64,000 nt of DNA, from NCBI RefSeq assembly GCF_024814435.1, contig NZ_JANUXY010000004.1:62001-126000 (forward strand), read 5' to 3'. This document shows, one piece after another, positions 38,594-48,063 of the stretch (position 1 is the stretch's first letter; every line of letters starts with the position of its first letter). The DNA is from Staphylococcus americanisciuri. Its GTDB lineage: Bacteria; Bacillota; Bacilli; Staphylococcales; Staphylococcaceae. A program made the translations under genes and the position numbers. The notes under the pieces are model-generated. The model ran no database searches. It worked only from the letters and a program-made list of their open reading frames with translations, and was not told the DNA's origin.

Positions 38594-39737
38594 AAAACTC
38601 ACGATGGATGCATTTAAATTATTGTTGAGAAACAAGCGTCAGAGTATCTTAACATCGTTAGCAATAGCTATTGCGACATTTGTTGTGTTAATTGTATTAT
38701 CAAGTTCTTTTTATACGACATCTTCACTGAATGATGATTTACAAGTGGATGAAGCCGTGATGACATTGACATATACTCCTGAAAATATGTTAGATGTTGC
38801 TGGATTTACAAACTCAGACAAAGAACTGGTTGAAAGGGAATTAGGACAACATGTCACCTTAAAGTCCAGTTCATACGGTTTATACACAGCTGTTTATTAT
38901 AAAAATGCTAAACAGAACTTGAGTTTTCGAACAATTCAGGATTTAAAAGACAACAATATTGAATTACCGTCGTTATTAAAAGGGAAGCATCTCGAAAAAG
39001 TATCAAATGGTATTGCGATAAGTGATAAAGCCTTATCATCATTAACACGTCAAACTGATGTTGAAAAATATCTTGGTTCTGAACTTATCATTTTGGGAAA
39101 AACATACAAAATTTGTTCGATTTATTATGGCTCTGAAGTTAACGAAATGTTGCCGTCACTTATTGTTTCTGATAAAACAAAAAACAGGTTATTAAATGGT
39201 AAAAGTTATTATGATGAGATGATATTGCCGACGAATCATTTAAAAGATGTAAATAAAGCATTAGCTGTTTTAGATGCTAAGGGGACATATCGAGAGAATG
39301 GTAGCTATGGTTTTAATGATAAAAAGCGACTATATAATGAAACGGAAGATCAAGCAACAACCATACTAAATTTTATTGCTGTCCTTTCCAGTATTTCAAT
39401 ATTTGTTGCCGGATTTGGTGTAATGAATGCCATGTTATCATCAGTAAGTGAACGTAGTAAAGAAATTGCGATTAGAAGAGCACTAGGCGCCAAAAAAGCA
39501 GATATTCACTTTGCGTACATGATGGAAGGGACTATTTTGTCAACAATTGGTGGTATGATTGGTAGCTTCTCTGCAATTTGTTTAGTTGTATTAATGAATA
39601 TGACAGGTCTAGTCGCTAAATTATCTGTAGGCCAAGTATTGATTACACTAGGTGCAACGATAATATTTGGTATTGTGTTCAGTATCATTCCAGCGATGGT
39701 TGCAGCAAATAAAAATGTAGTGGATGGTTTGAGATGA
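38583..39737 (+). CDS. ABC transporter permease, FtsX/MacB type
   Basis: 384 residues with the four-helix MacB layout: one N-terminal helix (about 22-45), a large extracytoplasmic MacB-type domain (about 46-255), then three helices in the C-terminal FtsX domain (NAMLSSVSERSKEIAIRRALGAKKADI is the typical coupling segment). Partner of the upstream ATPase; the genes overlap, as does the next tiny frame (ATGA). Confidence 0.88.
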   Translation: MKYKKLTMDAFKLLLRNKRQSILTSLAIAIATFVVLIVLSSSFYTTSSLNDDLQVDEAVMTLTYTPENMLDVAGFTNSDKELVERELGQHVTLKSSSYGLYTAVYYKNAKQNLSFRTIQDLKDNNIELPSLLKGKHLEKVSNGIAISDKALSSLTRQTDVEKYLGSELIILGKTYKICSIYYGSEVNEMLPSLIVSDKTKNRLLNGKSYYDEMILPTNHLKDVNKALAVLDAKGTYRENGSYGFNDKKRLYNETEDQATTILNFIAVLSSISIFVAGFGVMNAMLSSVSERSKEIAIRRALGAKKADIHFAYMMEGTILSTIGGMIGSFSAICLVVLMNMTGLVAKLSVGQVLITLGATIIFGIVFSIIPAMVAANKNVVDGLR

Positions 39738-39914
39738 TAGAAAACATTAAATTAAATAAATTGGAAATACTCATTATGATATTAGCTACAGCATTTTTGT
39801 CACTATTGTTTTTCACTGGGCACACTACTTTATTACATGAAATATAAAATAGGTAAAATTTTCTTACATGTGATAGTACATGCATTATGGAATAATATTT
39901 TAAGTTATATGTAA
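39734..39914 (+). pseudogene. Remnant of a small CPBP-type membrane protease
   Basis: A 37-codon frame (39734-39847) overlapping the permease stop gives a single hydrophobic helix. A second tiny frame (39837-39914) reads HVIVHALWNNIL, the HxxxN-type last motif of CPBP/Abi intramembrane proteases, which often act as bacteriocin self-immunity. The intervening motifs are gone, so this looks like an internally deleted gene. The N-terminal piece also resembles the start of the next gene (KLNKLEILIMIL versus KLTKLELIMILI). Confidence 0.45.
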
Positions 39915-39924
39915 AGGAGACCTT

Positions 39925-40341
39925 ATGAAACTTACTAAGCTAGAACTCATTATGATTTTAATATTAGCCATTGAATTTACAGTATGTCTTATTATAATGG
40001 AGCATTTAACAATATTTCAGTATATGATTTTTGTGCAAATTATTCCATCGTTTATATCGGCTATCGTTATTGGTAATGTGGCAGCACGTAGCAAATATAA
40101 GTGGTTAATCATTCCGTTGTTTTCCATTGTTTTTGTGATAGTTATATTTTTAATATTGCAAATCACTCCTATATCTACAATAGAAAACAATACTGTCCAA
40201 TCTAAAACATCAGTTATTTTATTTAACAGAAATATGAAATTTAGTACATATTTTGGTTTGTTTTTCCAAGAGTTTATATTGAGTACATTTATTGTATTGA
40301 TAATCGGTGTATTTAGGAAAATTAAGGGAGGCAAATTTTAA
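39925..40341 (+). CDS. Small multi-helix membrane protein of the ABC cassette
   Basis: 138 residues, about four hydrophobic helices (8-28, 30-52, 60-82, 108-130) with few charged residues. ATG has AAAGGAG upstream. No family recognised. Position behind a MacB-type transporter suggests an accessory or immunity protein (inference). Confidence 0.65.
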   Translation: MKLTKLELIMILILAIEFTVCLIIMEHLTIFQYMIFVQIIPSFISAIVIGNVAARSKYKWLIIPLFSIVFVIVIFLILQITPISTIENNTVQSKTSVILFNRNMKFSTYFGLFFQEFILSTFIVLIIGVFRKIKGGKF

Positions 40342-40544
40342 CAAATCTACATCTTTTATGGTGGGATGGCATGATGCGTCATTCTGCCTTTTTTAGTCGC
40401 TAAATGAAGATAGCTATTTCAGTTCAATTGGAACTATAAATAAAACTAGGTACTTATCATTATCTTTCCGCCACAAAAGCTGAACATCCTAAAAAGGCAA
40501 CGACTATTCTACATTAAGTAGTGCCGTTGCCTTAAAATATATTT
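40342..40544. other. Intergenic with repeat copy and convergent terminator
   Basis: Holds a hairpin for the 39925 gene, the second 42-bp repeat copy (40445-40486) and the yfhO terminator. The terminator reads on the minus strand (GGCAACG near 40496 with CGTTGCC near 40525, U-run from the AAAAA at 40491). Confidence 0.7.
40445..40486. repeat. 42-bp interspersed repeat, copy 2
   Basis: 39 of 42 bases identical to 15527-15568, 25 kb away. Confidence 0.8.
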
Positions 40545-40560
40545 TTAAATTTTGCGTCGT
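40496..40560. repeat. 65-bp direct repeat, right copy (native yfhO end)
   Basis: Native copy: includes the yfhO stop codon, its last codons and the terminator. Partner of 37591-37655. Confidence 0.95.
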
Positions 40561-43124
40561 AACCACCAGCGATAAACAAAGGCGCTGATAAGTCCAAAGA
40601 CTGTCATTACAAGATAGATACGCCAATATGGCAATGCATAATGAACAATAGCTGTTTGTTCACCTTTGTTAATAGGGATTGCTGTTTGAATACCATTAGC
40701 TTTTAAAACAGGTCTTTCTTTACCATCTACTTCAGCTTTTAAACCATCACGATATGGAATTGGTAGCACAAGATATGATTTTTTTGTTGGTTTCATATCA
40801 ATGCGGAAAGATTGTCTTGTTTTTGTGACTTTAACAGGTGTCACTTCTTGCGCTGCTTTCTTAAGCGTTGAATAATCTTCGCCGTAAATATGCTTGATAC
40901 TCACACGATAGATACCTTTTTTCAGTTTCAATTGCATGGGTTCATTGGCAGGTACGCGCACTGTAACTGGTGTGACAAAGCGTTTGTATTTGTATGTGAG
41001 ACCTGTGCGACGCTGATGGAAGTCATCTACTTTCAAATAGTGTCGCTGATTAGGTGATAATAACTCAACGTCCATTTCTAAATAATAATCTTTATAATGT
41101 TCATTGCGAGGCATTGAAATATCCAAGCCACCCAAATTTTTTGTGACTTTCAATTTATTACCAGTTTGTTTGGCATTGCGAGGTGTAATCGTTGCAGTTT
41201 TAAGTAAATCTGGATTTGTTTTAAAGGCTGTATTGCCTTTTTTACCATCGATGACCACACCTTGCAACATCGCATGTTCACGGTCTAATGGTGATTTCAA
41301 ATCAGATGGCGTATATACCTTAGACGTAAGATGTGCAGCAGGGTAGTGAATCGTATTGCGACTATGCGACCAAGTTCTGTCGCTCTCTTTAATCTGTTTT
41401 TCACGAATCATACCATATGGAATAGACGGGTCATCGCCTTTTTTGATACGATCTGAAACGCCCCATAACGCATACATATTGGCACGATTTCCGAGTAAAC
41501 GATACGTACTATTACTATCAAATTCCATATTAATCTGCATAAGGTTATCATAGTAATCTAAGATACTGCCGTCAAAAATACTTGAATACAGTGCAACGCC
41601 ATTGAAGTGATAAATCATATTAGAATTGATTGCATACGTACTCATGTAGTCAATGCGTTCTAATGGTGATTGACGTTCAGTAATTTCATCAATGACCTGT
41701 TGTAGAATATGACTATGATATTTTGGAGCATGCAGTGTGGACATATCCGTTTCATGCTTTAACATGTTGTTTGTATGATAATTTAATAGCAAAACGAACT
41801 GTTGAATGATAAACAAACCAACAATAAGATGTATCATTTTTTTTGAAAGATTTTTTTGATGATAGATATAAAATGCAGCGATTGCTAAAATCAGTCCACT
41901 AACAACCATCCACCACATACGTCCTGAAGATAGGATAACTGTTGCTATAGCTAATGGAATGAGTGGTAACAGCGATATTAAATAGTCACGCCATGTCAGT
42001 TCAGTTAGATGTTTCAACCACAGTGCCATCAGCACACTTGTTGATAAGACTAACAAATAGCCCCAACGCCTTTGTGGATATGAAAACCCGTTAAATAAGC
42101 TATCGAAATATGGTGTAAGTGCACCGACTAATAAAATCCATGTGAAAACCGCAAATAATCGATAATAATAGTGACGGTAGAGTTTAAAAGAAAAAAGCGC
42201 CACTAAAGCAATAAATGTAATGGTGAAATAAAAACCATTTGAAAAGATATGATATTTAGGCGTGAAATCTATGAATGGTGCGATTTCATAATCACTCAGT
42301 TTACGATCATTATTTAAAAATGAGCGCACACCTGTTAGAAAACCAAATGAAGCAAGACAGAAACTGCTAAGTACTGCAGGAATAAGTAACCACAGTTTTT
42401 TCCAGCGAGTCACAATGTCATCTGGATGTGTGAATATCATACGATAAATTAAATAACCACCTAATGTGAGTGTTTCATAGTAACTAAAATAAAAGTTAGA
42501 AAATAATGTCAGTGCAATAGCAATAATAAATAAACCTATTTTACGTGTTTTAAAGAAACGTTCCATACCCCAAATGGAAAGTGGTAGGAACAGCAAAATG
42601 TCTCCAAAAAATGACCACGTAAAGTTGAAGTAATAAAATATTGTTGATGTACTATACAACATCGCACCTAAAAATCGATACGGGTTTTTGAGATCAAACA
42701 TTTTGAACATGCCATATGTCACTAAGAATGTAAGGACACATTTAAAATAGGCAACGATCATTTGGTTTGCTGGCCAGAAGTTAATAGTGGATGGATCAAT
42801 ATGACCGAATGTTTCAAATAGTTTAATACATAAGAAGTTAGCATACATAATAGGGGAAGTTGTGTAGTAATAAGATAGGTCTGTCAAGTAATCCCCGCCT
42901 AACCCTAGTGCAATGTCGTAATAGGATGATAGGTTAGACATGCGATCGTATAGGAACATTTGGAACGGCATCATTTGTTTGAAACCGTCCCCTGCTCCAC
43001 TGTAAATCACACCGTGTGCAAAATAGCGATAAAAAACTGGCACATATACAATGGCAGCTACTAATAGCGCTACACACAGTAACTTAAACCATTTAAGGTA
43101 GGGATATTGCTTTTTCAATTTCAT
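40545..43124 (-). CDS. yfhO: YfhO-family GT-C glycosyltransferase
   Basis: 859 residues with a dozen or more membrane helices in the first ~530 residues and a large extracytoplasmic beta-rich end before a last helix. In Bacillus and S. aureus YfhO transfers GlcNAc from undecaprenyl phosphate to lipoteichoic acid outside the cell, after CsbB charges the lipid and GtcA flips it. DxGxxQ-like loop (GDGFKQMMPFQMFLYDR, about 41-57) after helix 1 fits a GT-C acceptor/donor site. ATG 43124. A GtcA-like gene lies just upstream in the same direction, supporting the role. Confidence 0.85.
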   Translation of the reverse strand: MKLKKQYPYLKWFKLLCVALLVAAIVYVPVFYRYFAHGVIYSGAGDGFKQMMPFQMFLYDRMSNLSSYYDIALGLGGDYLTDLSYYYTTSPIMYANFLCIKLFETFGHIDPSTINFWPANQMIVAYFKCVLTFLVTYGMFKMFDLKNPYRFLGAMLYSTSTIFYYFNFTWSFFGDILLFLPLSIWGMERFFKTRKIGLFIIAIALTLFSNFYFSYYETLTLGGYLIYRMIFTHPDDIVTRWKKLWLLIPAVLSSFCLASFGFLTGVRSFLNNDRKLSDYEIAPFIDFTPKYHIFSNGFYFTITFIALVALFSFKLYRHYYYRLFAVFTWILLVGALTPYFDSLFNGFSYPQRRWGYLLVLSTSVLMALWLKHLTELTWRDYLISLLPLIPLAIATVILSSGRMWWMVVSGLILAIAAFYIYHQKNLSKKMIHLIVGLFIIQQFVLLLNYHTNNMLKHETDMSTLHAPKYHSHILQQVIDEITERQSPLERIDYMSTYAINSNMIYHFNGVALYSSIFDGSILDYYDNLMQINMEFDSNSTYRLLGNRANMYALWGVSDRIKKGDDPSIPYGMIREKQIKESDRTWSHSRNTIHYPAAHLTSKVYTPSDLKSPLDREHAMLQGVVIDGKKGNTAFKTNPDLLKTATITPRNAKQTGNKLKVTKNLGGLDISMPRNEHYKDYYLEMDVELLSPNQRHYLKVDDFHQRRTGLTYKYKRFVTPVTVRVPANEPMQLKLKKGIYRVSIKHIYGEDYSTLKKAAQEVTPVKVTKTRQSFRIDMKPTKKSYLVLPIPYRDGLKAEVDGKERPVLKANGIQTAIPINKGEQTAIVHYALPYWRIYLVMTVFGLISAFVYRWWLRRKI

Positions 43125-43150
43125 TCACTCTTTCTTCATTCGATTGAAAC

Positions 43151-43537
43151 TTATACATTTTTTGTCAAAATATATTTAGAAAGCACATAAGTAATTGGTA
43201 TTGTAACAACGAGCCCAACAAAAGGTGCAATGGATTCGTTGAAATGCAGAAAATCAACAAATAGATAAATAAGCAATGTCTGAACACCCATATTCACCAC
43301 TTGTGTTAATGGAAACGCCAAAAACTTTTTAAGTGTTGGTTTTACTTTATAGACGAAGTAACAATTCAAATAATATGAGATGATAAACGCCACAACAAAG
43401 CCAACTAGATGACTGATTAAATATTGAATATGAAATAAGTGTAATAAGATTAAATATACGATGTAGTAGTTAACGGTATTCAAACCACCAACAATAATAA
43501 AGCGGATAATTTCATAAAGACGATCAGATCGCATCAT
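43151..43537 (-). CDS. GtrA/GtcA-family polyprenyl-phosphate-sugar flippase
   Basis: 128 residues, four membrane helices, family start IIRFIIVGGLNTVNYYIVYL and the NCYFVYK loop. Expected to flip undecaprenyl-P-sugar across the membrane for YfhO. First of two adjacent ATGs (43537) after GTAGGA is preferred to a longer in-frame start. 26 bases upstream of yfhO, so one operon: a GtcA-YfhO pair needing a CsbB-like enzyme that is not in the window. Confidence 0.85.
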   Translation of the reverse strand: MMRSDRLYEIIRFIIVGGLNTVNYYIVYLILLHLFHIQYLISHLVGFVVAFIISYYLNCYFVYKVKPTLKKFLAFPLTQVVNMGVQTLLIYLFVDFLHFNESIAPFVGLVVTIPITYVLSKYILTKNV

Positions 43538-43833
43538 CAGAGTCCTACTTTCTTTTAATATTAAATATAGGGTTGTTAAAAAAATCATAGTGACAACCTG
43601 CTACTGATAAAATATAACACAAATCATGCAAAAAAGCGTCGAAAATTAATATTAATAAGGAATGAATGTTGGTGTAAACGTTTTTATAAAATAGTCATTG
43701 AGTTGGATAAAGAATTGGATAAACTACTTTGGCAGAGGGTTTATTAAAGGTTTCATAACGAATTTACAATTAATGTTTTATCTCTTTGATGTAATGAAGA
43801 GGAATTTGAAAAAGTGAATATTACTTTATAAGT

Positions 43834-43881
43834 AAAACTGAAGTGAACTGCACAGGTAATTGTGTATGTTACTTCAGTTTT
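43834..43881. terminator. Terminator overlapping the LysR stop
   Basis: AAACTGAAGT (43835-43844) pairs with ACTTCAGTTT (43871-43880); Ts on both sides. The rest of 43538-43870 is AT-rich, with no gene seen. Confidence 0.75.
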
Positions 43882-44773
43882 TTGGTTCAGAAGGATTGTT
43901 CTTATTTTGATAATAGTCCTTTAATATATCAATAAAAGTTATAATATGTGCTTTTTGATTATTTTGGTGTCGACAAAGAACACAGGGGATTTGCACGGTT
44001 GGTTTGAAAGGTATCCACTTGAATTCGTGGTTATAATCATTCAGTAACCCTGGGACAAGGCATATACCACGGTGTGCAGCAATATTTGTCAATGTCGTCT
44101 CATGATTAGCACTCGTTATGCTTTTGAGTTGCAATTGTGTGATAAGTTGTTGCTGAAGTTGTCTGAGCTCTTTTGGACTACCACCTCCAACTAGCAATGT
44201 CCGGTCTTTTAGGTGTTTGCTAGTAACTGCTGTTAATTGTGACAATACATCATGATGATTGACAACGAGATAAATATGGCTGTCGTATAAATGAATTTGT
44301 TGCGTGTCTTTTTGTGGTGTAATAGATGATTGAATAGCATAAAATAAATCATATTTTCCTTGTAAAAATTGTTGATATTGATTTGGTTGAGAATCAATAG
44401 TAACTTCTACGAAAATATTTGGATAAAGCTTGTTAAAAGTTTCAATTGCTTCAGGCAGGTAATGAATAGCTGTACGAAAGGGCACACAAATTCTTACAAC
44501 ATCATCATAAGTTCTATTGAGGTTTCGACAATCTTCAATAATTGCTTTTAATTCTTGTTGTAGTAGCGTAATACGTTCACAAAATGTTTGTCCGGCTAAA
44601 GTTAATACAACACCTTTGGCTGACCGTTCGAAAATAGTAAATCCAACTTCTGTTTCTAAACGTTTTATTTGATACGAGAGCGCAGGTTGTGTAATAAAAA
44701 AGTTTTCAGCAGCACGATTAAAGTTTTTAGTTTTTGCTAATTCTAGTGTGTATTCAATCTGTTTTGAATTCAT
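43874..44773 (-). CDS. LysR-family transcriptional regulator
   Basis: 299 residues. N-terminal winged HTH (FNRAAENFFITQPALSYQIKRLETEVGFTIFERSAKGVVLTLAG) and a periplasmic-binding-protein-like effector domain (about 90-295). Divergent from the SDR/NTF2 gene pair with a 124-base shared control region, the usual arrangement for a LysR and its target. Effector unknown. Confidence 0.92.
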   Translation of the reverse strand: MNSKQIEYTLELAKTKNFNRAAENFFITQPALSYQIKRLETEVGFTIFERSAKGVVLTLAGQTFCERITLLQQELKAIIEDCRNLNRTYDDVVRICVPFRTAIHYLPEAIETFNKLYPNIFVEVTIDSQPNQYQQFLQGKYDLFYAIQSSITPQKDTQQIHLYDSHIYLVVNHHDVLSQLTAVTSKHLKDRTLLVGGGSPKELRQLQQQLITQLQLKSITSANHETTLTNIAAHRGICLVPGLLNDYNHEFKWIPFKPTVQIPCVLCRHQNNQKAHIITFIDILKDYYQNKNNPSEPKN

Positions 44774-44897
44774 TATAAACGCTCCAATAAAATATTTTTA
44801 TTGCTGATAGAAAATATCAATTAGATTTTTTTATATAACCATCATACAATAAATATATAGATTTAGGAAATAACATTATTTGGAAGGAGTAAGTATA
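44774..44897. promoter_or_regulatory. LysR / SDR divergent control region
   Basis: Two dyads: AATAAAATATTTTTATT (44787-44803) and TGATA GAAAA TATCA (44805-44819). They are candidate LysR sites. Confidence 0.5.
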
Positions 44898-45497
44898 ATG
44901 AAAATATTGATTATTGGTGCAACAGGCTCATTGGGACAAAAAGTAAGAAAAACAATACTTGAACAAACAGACTGGCAACTCACGTTATTTTCAAGAAGTG
45001 CAAATCGTTTGAAGGATATACATTCTAGAGAAACCGTCATTAATGGTGACGTATTGAATAAAGAAGGTTTAAAAAAGGCGATAAGTGGTCAAGATGCTGT
45101 TTTTGTTGCACTATCGGGACAACTTGAAAGAATGGCTCAAACAATTGTAGAAGTGATGAATGCATCAAATGTAAACCGCATTATTTTTATAACATCAATG
45201 GGTATATATAATGAAATTCCTGATCACTTAGGAAGTAGCGGTAATTTGCAGACGAACCCATATCTTCAATCTTATCGTCAAGCAGCGGATGTCATTGAAG
45301 CAAGTAATCTAGCATATACAATTATTCGACCGGGTTGGTTTGATAATGGTAGTAATCAATATACGATTTCTCGTAAAGGTCAACTGTTTGAAGGACATGA
45401 TGTTTCTCGTCAAGCTATTGCGAACTTTGTACTTGAATTACTTGAACAACCTGATTTGTATGTGAAAGAAAGCGTTGGTATTCATCGACCAGAATAA
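44898..45497 (+). CDS. NAD(P)-binding atypical short-chain dehydrogenase
   Basis: 199 residues. N-terminal MKILIIGATGSLGQKV with the GxxGxxG Rossmann motif; middle ITSMGIY and TIIRPGWF. Resembles NAD(P)H-binding SDR-a5/YwnB-like proteins; substrate unknown, often redox or quinone stress. ATG 44898 follows GGAAGGAG. The next gene starts within 20 bases. Confidence 0.85.
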   Translation: MKILIIGATGSLGQKVRKTILEQTDWQLTLFSRSANRLKDIHSRETVINGDVLNKEGLKKAISGQDAVFVALSGQLERMAQTIVEVMNASNVNRIIFITSMGIYNEIPDHLGSSGNLQTNPYLQSYRQAADVIEASNLAYTIIRPGWFDNGSNQYTISRKGQLFEGHDVSRQAIANFVLELLEQPDLYVKESVGIHRPE

Positions 45498-45515
45498 ATG
45501 GCTCAAGGTGATAAA

Positions 45516-45884
45516 ATGAAAAAAGACAAACAAGTCCTTAAAGAAATATATGATGAATTTTATAGATGTATGACGCAAAAAGATACGAAGAGGTTAGCTC
45601 AAATATTATCCCAAGACTTCTATTTAGTCCATATGACAGGTTATACACAAGTAAAGCACGAATGGTTAACAGCTATTGACAATGAACAAATGCGTTATTA
45701 TTCAGCACGTGAGGAAGGTCTGAATATTTCGGTGGATGGACAAAGTGCCACGGTAGATTCTAGAAACTTAGTAGATGCGCGTATCTATGGTATTCGTCAC
45801 ACTTGGTCACTACGGTTAGAGTTACATTTAGAAAACAGAAATGAACAATGGCTGATTATTGATACAATAGCATCCACATATTAA
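45516..45884 (+). CDS. NTF2-like (SnoaL-type) small protein
   Basis: 122 residues. Cone-shaped NTF2 fold pattern: N-terminal helix EIYDEFYRCMTQKDTKRLAQILSQDFYLVHMTGYTQ and C-terminal strands WSLRLELHLENRNEQWLIIDTIAS. Family members are enzymes or binding proteins for small molecules; function here unknown. AAGGTGA favours ATG 45516 over the ATG at 45498. Same transcript as the SDR gene. Confidence 0.8.
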   Translation: MKKDKQVLKEIYDEFYRCMTQKDTKRLAQILSQDFYLVHMTGYTQVKHEWLTAIDNEQMRYYSAREEGLNISVDGQSATVDSRNLVDARIYGIRHTWSLRLELHLENRNEQWLIIDTIASTY

Positions 45885-45892
45885 AAAATATT

Positions 45893-45941
45893 AGCTGACA
45901 AAACTATGATTGCAAGAATGCGTAGTTAAGTCAGCTTTTTT
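45893..45941 (+). terminator. Terminator of SDR/NTF2 unit
   Basis: AGCTGAC (45893-45899) with GTCAGCT (45930-45936) and inner ACTA/TAGT, then TTTTTT. Confidence 0.88.
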
Positions 45942-46054
45942 ATTTAATCTATGAACAAAGGACGGCTATCCGCCAATAAATGCCATGTTATCTTATCTTA
46001 ATTTTGATTGCTGATTATGATAGAAACACAACAATTCAAAGCATAAAATCGTGT

Positions 46055-46190
46055 TATAATGAGGCTGGGATATTAATAGAAAATCCTATTTAAAGTGAGA
46101 AAATGTGATGTAGAGGGTAGTGACTGACTGCGGTGATAACGCATCATTTCAGGCTGTTTTCACTCCTGCTCCCAGAAAGGAAAGAAAAAT
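46055..46190 (+). ncRNA. Structured leader before rbgA
   Basis: TATAAT at 46055-46060 would start a leader of about 120 bases. It can fold as nested stems: CTGGGA (46064) with TCCCAG just before the ribosome site, AGTGA-AAA with TTTTCACT, and TGATG with CATCA. Not a T-box or riboswitch I recognise. Confidence 0.45.
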
Positions 46191-47072
46191 ATGGCAACGA
46201 TACAATGGTTCCCTGGACATATGGCAAAAGCCAGACGAGAAGTAACTGAACAACTGAAAAAAGTCGATGTTGTATTTGAACTTGTGGATGCGCGTATTCC
46301 ATACAGTTCACGTAACCCGATGATTGATGAAGTGATACAACAAAAACCACGAGTTGTAATTTTTAATAAAAAAGATATGGCGAATGATCAAGAAATGGCA
46401 AAGTGGTTTGCTTATTTTAAAGAAAAAGGTGCACTTCCTGTTGCGGTTGATGCAAAACACGGCAAAGGTTTGAAAGGTGTTGAAGTGGCTGCGATTGAAG
46501 TAACGAAAGAAAAGTTCGAACGTGAAAAAGCGAAAGGTCTGAAACCACGTGCAATTCGTGCAATGATTGTGGGGATTCCAAATGTTGGAAAGTCAACGCT
46601 AATTAATAAGCTTGCCAATCGTTCAATTGCACAAACTGGTAACAAGCCAGGAGTTACAAAGCAACAACAATGGATTAAAGTTGGGGAATCATTGCAGTTG
46701 CTTGATACACCTGGGATTTTATGGCCGAAGTTTGAGGATCAACAAGTGGGTATCAAGTTGAGTTTAACGGGTGCGATTAAAGATAGCATTGTGCATTTAG
46801 ATGAAGTTGCAATTTACGCTTTAACTTTCCTTATTAAACATGATTATGATAATTTAATACGACACTACAAAATCGATGTACCACAAGATGCGGAAAACCT
46901 AAAATGGTTTGATGCGATTGGACGTAAACGTGGCTTGTTACAACGTGGGAATGAAGTGGATTATGAAGCGGTCATCGAACTAATTATTAACGATATTCGC
47001 AATGCAAAAATTGGTTCATATTGTTTTGATTTATACGACGCAATGCAGGATGAACATAATGACGATGCCTAA
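46191..47072 (+). CDS. rbgA: Ribosome biogenesis GTPase RbgA (YlqF)
   Basis: 293 residues. Circularly permuted GTPase needed for late 50S assembly (uL16 incorporation region). Starts [15 protein letters not shown]4 NKKD (about 60-64), G1 GIPNVGKST (about 128-136), G3 DTPG, then a C-terminal ANTAR-like helical domain. Start preceded by GGAAAG. rnhB begins inside its 3' end. Confidence 0.96.
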   Translation: MATIQWFPGHMAKARREVTEQLKKVDVVFELVDARIPYSSRNPMIDEVIQQKPRVVIFNKKDMANDQEMAKWFAYFKEKGALPVAVDAKHGKGLKGVEVAAIEVTKEKFEREKAKGLKPRAIRAMIVGIPNVGKSTLINKLANRSIAQTGNKPGVTKQQQWIKVGESLQLLDTPGILWPKFEDQQVGIKLSLTGAIKDSIVHLDEVAIYALTFLIKHDYDNLIRHYKIDVPQDAENLKWFDAIGRKRGLLQRGNEVDYEAVIELIINDIRNAKIGSYCFDLYDAMQDEHNDDA

Positions 47073-47841
47073 GAAGACGATACAACAGATAAAGGAACTA
47101 CTTGCTGAAGTCAAGACGCTTCAAGCGCTTGATCAACATCCTGATCGATTAGATACACGTAAAGGCGTACAAACCGCGTTTCGTTCACGCCGCAAACAAC
47201 TCGAGAAACAGGCACAGTTGTTGAAACAATATGTTGAGATGTCACGTTATGAGCAAGAGATTCTCGATGAACAACCTGATGCTTTAATTTGTGGTATTGA
47301 TGAAGTTGGACGTGGTCCATTAGCGGGTCCAGTTGTAGCAAGTGCAGTTATCCTTGAGCCCAATCATCAACATATTGGGATAAACGATTCAAAGCAATTG
47401 AATGTTGCAAAACGTGAAGCGCTCAATCAATCACTCAAAGATAATGTTCGTGCATGGGCAATTGGTATTGCATCTGTTGAAGAAATTGATGCCTACAATA
47501 TTTATGAAGCAACCAAATTGGCAATGTATCGTGCGATTGAAAATTTGTCCGTACAACCAACACACTATCTAATTGATGCGATGACACTTGAAAAAATTAC
47601 GGCACCACAACAAAATATTATCAAAGGCGATGCCAATAGTGTCTCAATTGCAGCTGCGAGTATAATTGCCAAAGTATATCGTGATGATTTAATGGCACAA
47701 TATGCAGGACAATATCCGGGTTATGATTTTGAACATAATGCTGGCTATGGTACAGCAAAACATTTAGCTGGTTTGGCACAACAAGGTGTATGTCCTATTC
47801 ATCGTCTGTCATTCGAACCGATTAAGTCACAATATAAATAA
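47059..47841 (+). CDS. rnhB: Ribonuclease HII
   Basis: 260 residues. Removes misincorporated ribonucleotides and RNA primers from DNA. Catalytic [15 protein letters not shown] with the first two acids, LIDAM, and [16 protein letters not shown]. The N-terminal extension (about 75 residues) is usual for Firmicute RNase HII. ATG 47059 overlaps rbgA by 14 bases, after AGGA; earlier in-frame codons would lie deep in rbgA. Confidence 0.95.
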   Translation: MTMPKKTIQQIKELLAEVKTLQALDQHPDRLDTRKGVQTAFRSRRKQLEKQAQLLKQYVEMSRYEQEILDEQPDALICGIDEVGRGPLAGPVVASAVILEPNHQHIGINDSKQLNVAKREALNQSLKDNVRAWAIGIASVEEIDAYNIYEATKLAMYRAIENLSVQPTHYLIDAMTLEKITAPQQNIIKGDANSVSIAAASIIAKVYRDDLMAQYAGQYPGYDFEHNAGYGTAKHLAGLAQQGVCPIHRLSFEPIKSQYK

Positions 47842-48063
47842 GTGTGATATCTATTTAGAAACAGTGAAAGTCGAGAATAGTTAAAAGCGCTTGAGGTTGT
47901 CAATTGCGTTGAATGATAAAAAGTTCAGCAAGGGCAAAAGCTACATTATCACAACAATTGCAAGCATATTACTAGATAATGTGACATATTAAATTGTTTT
48001 CAAATTATCTATTTTATGTTTAACTAATAGTGTACATTCCAAACAGAAGGGATATCTTAAATT

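Noticed and set aside
35375..40560. Prophage or integrase-borne island
   Set aside because: No integrase, transposase or phage structural gene in the segment; the direct repeats are terminators rather than typical att sites.
46061..46190. T-box or known riboswitch before rbgA
   Set aside because: No T-box bulge or antiterminator motif and no terminator hairpin; kept only as an unexplained structured leader.
46144..46350. Minus-strand 68-codon frame across the rbgA start
   Set aside because: No ribosome site or promoter; explained by the complement of rbgA.
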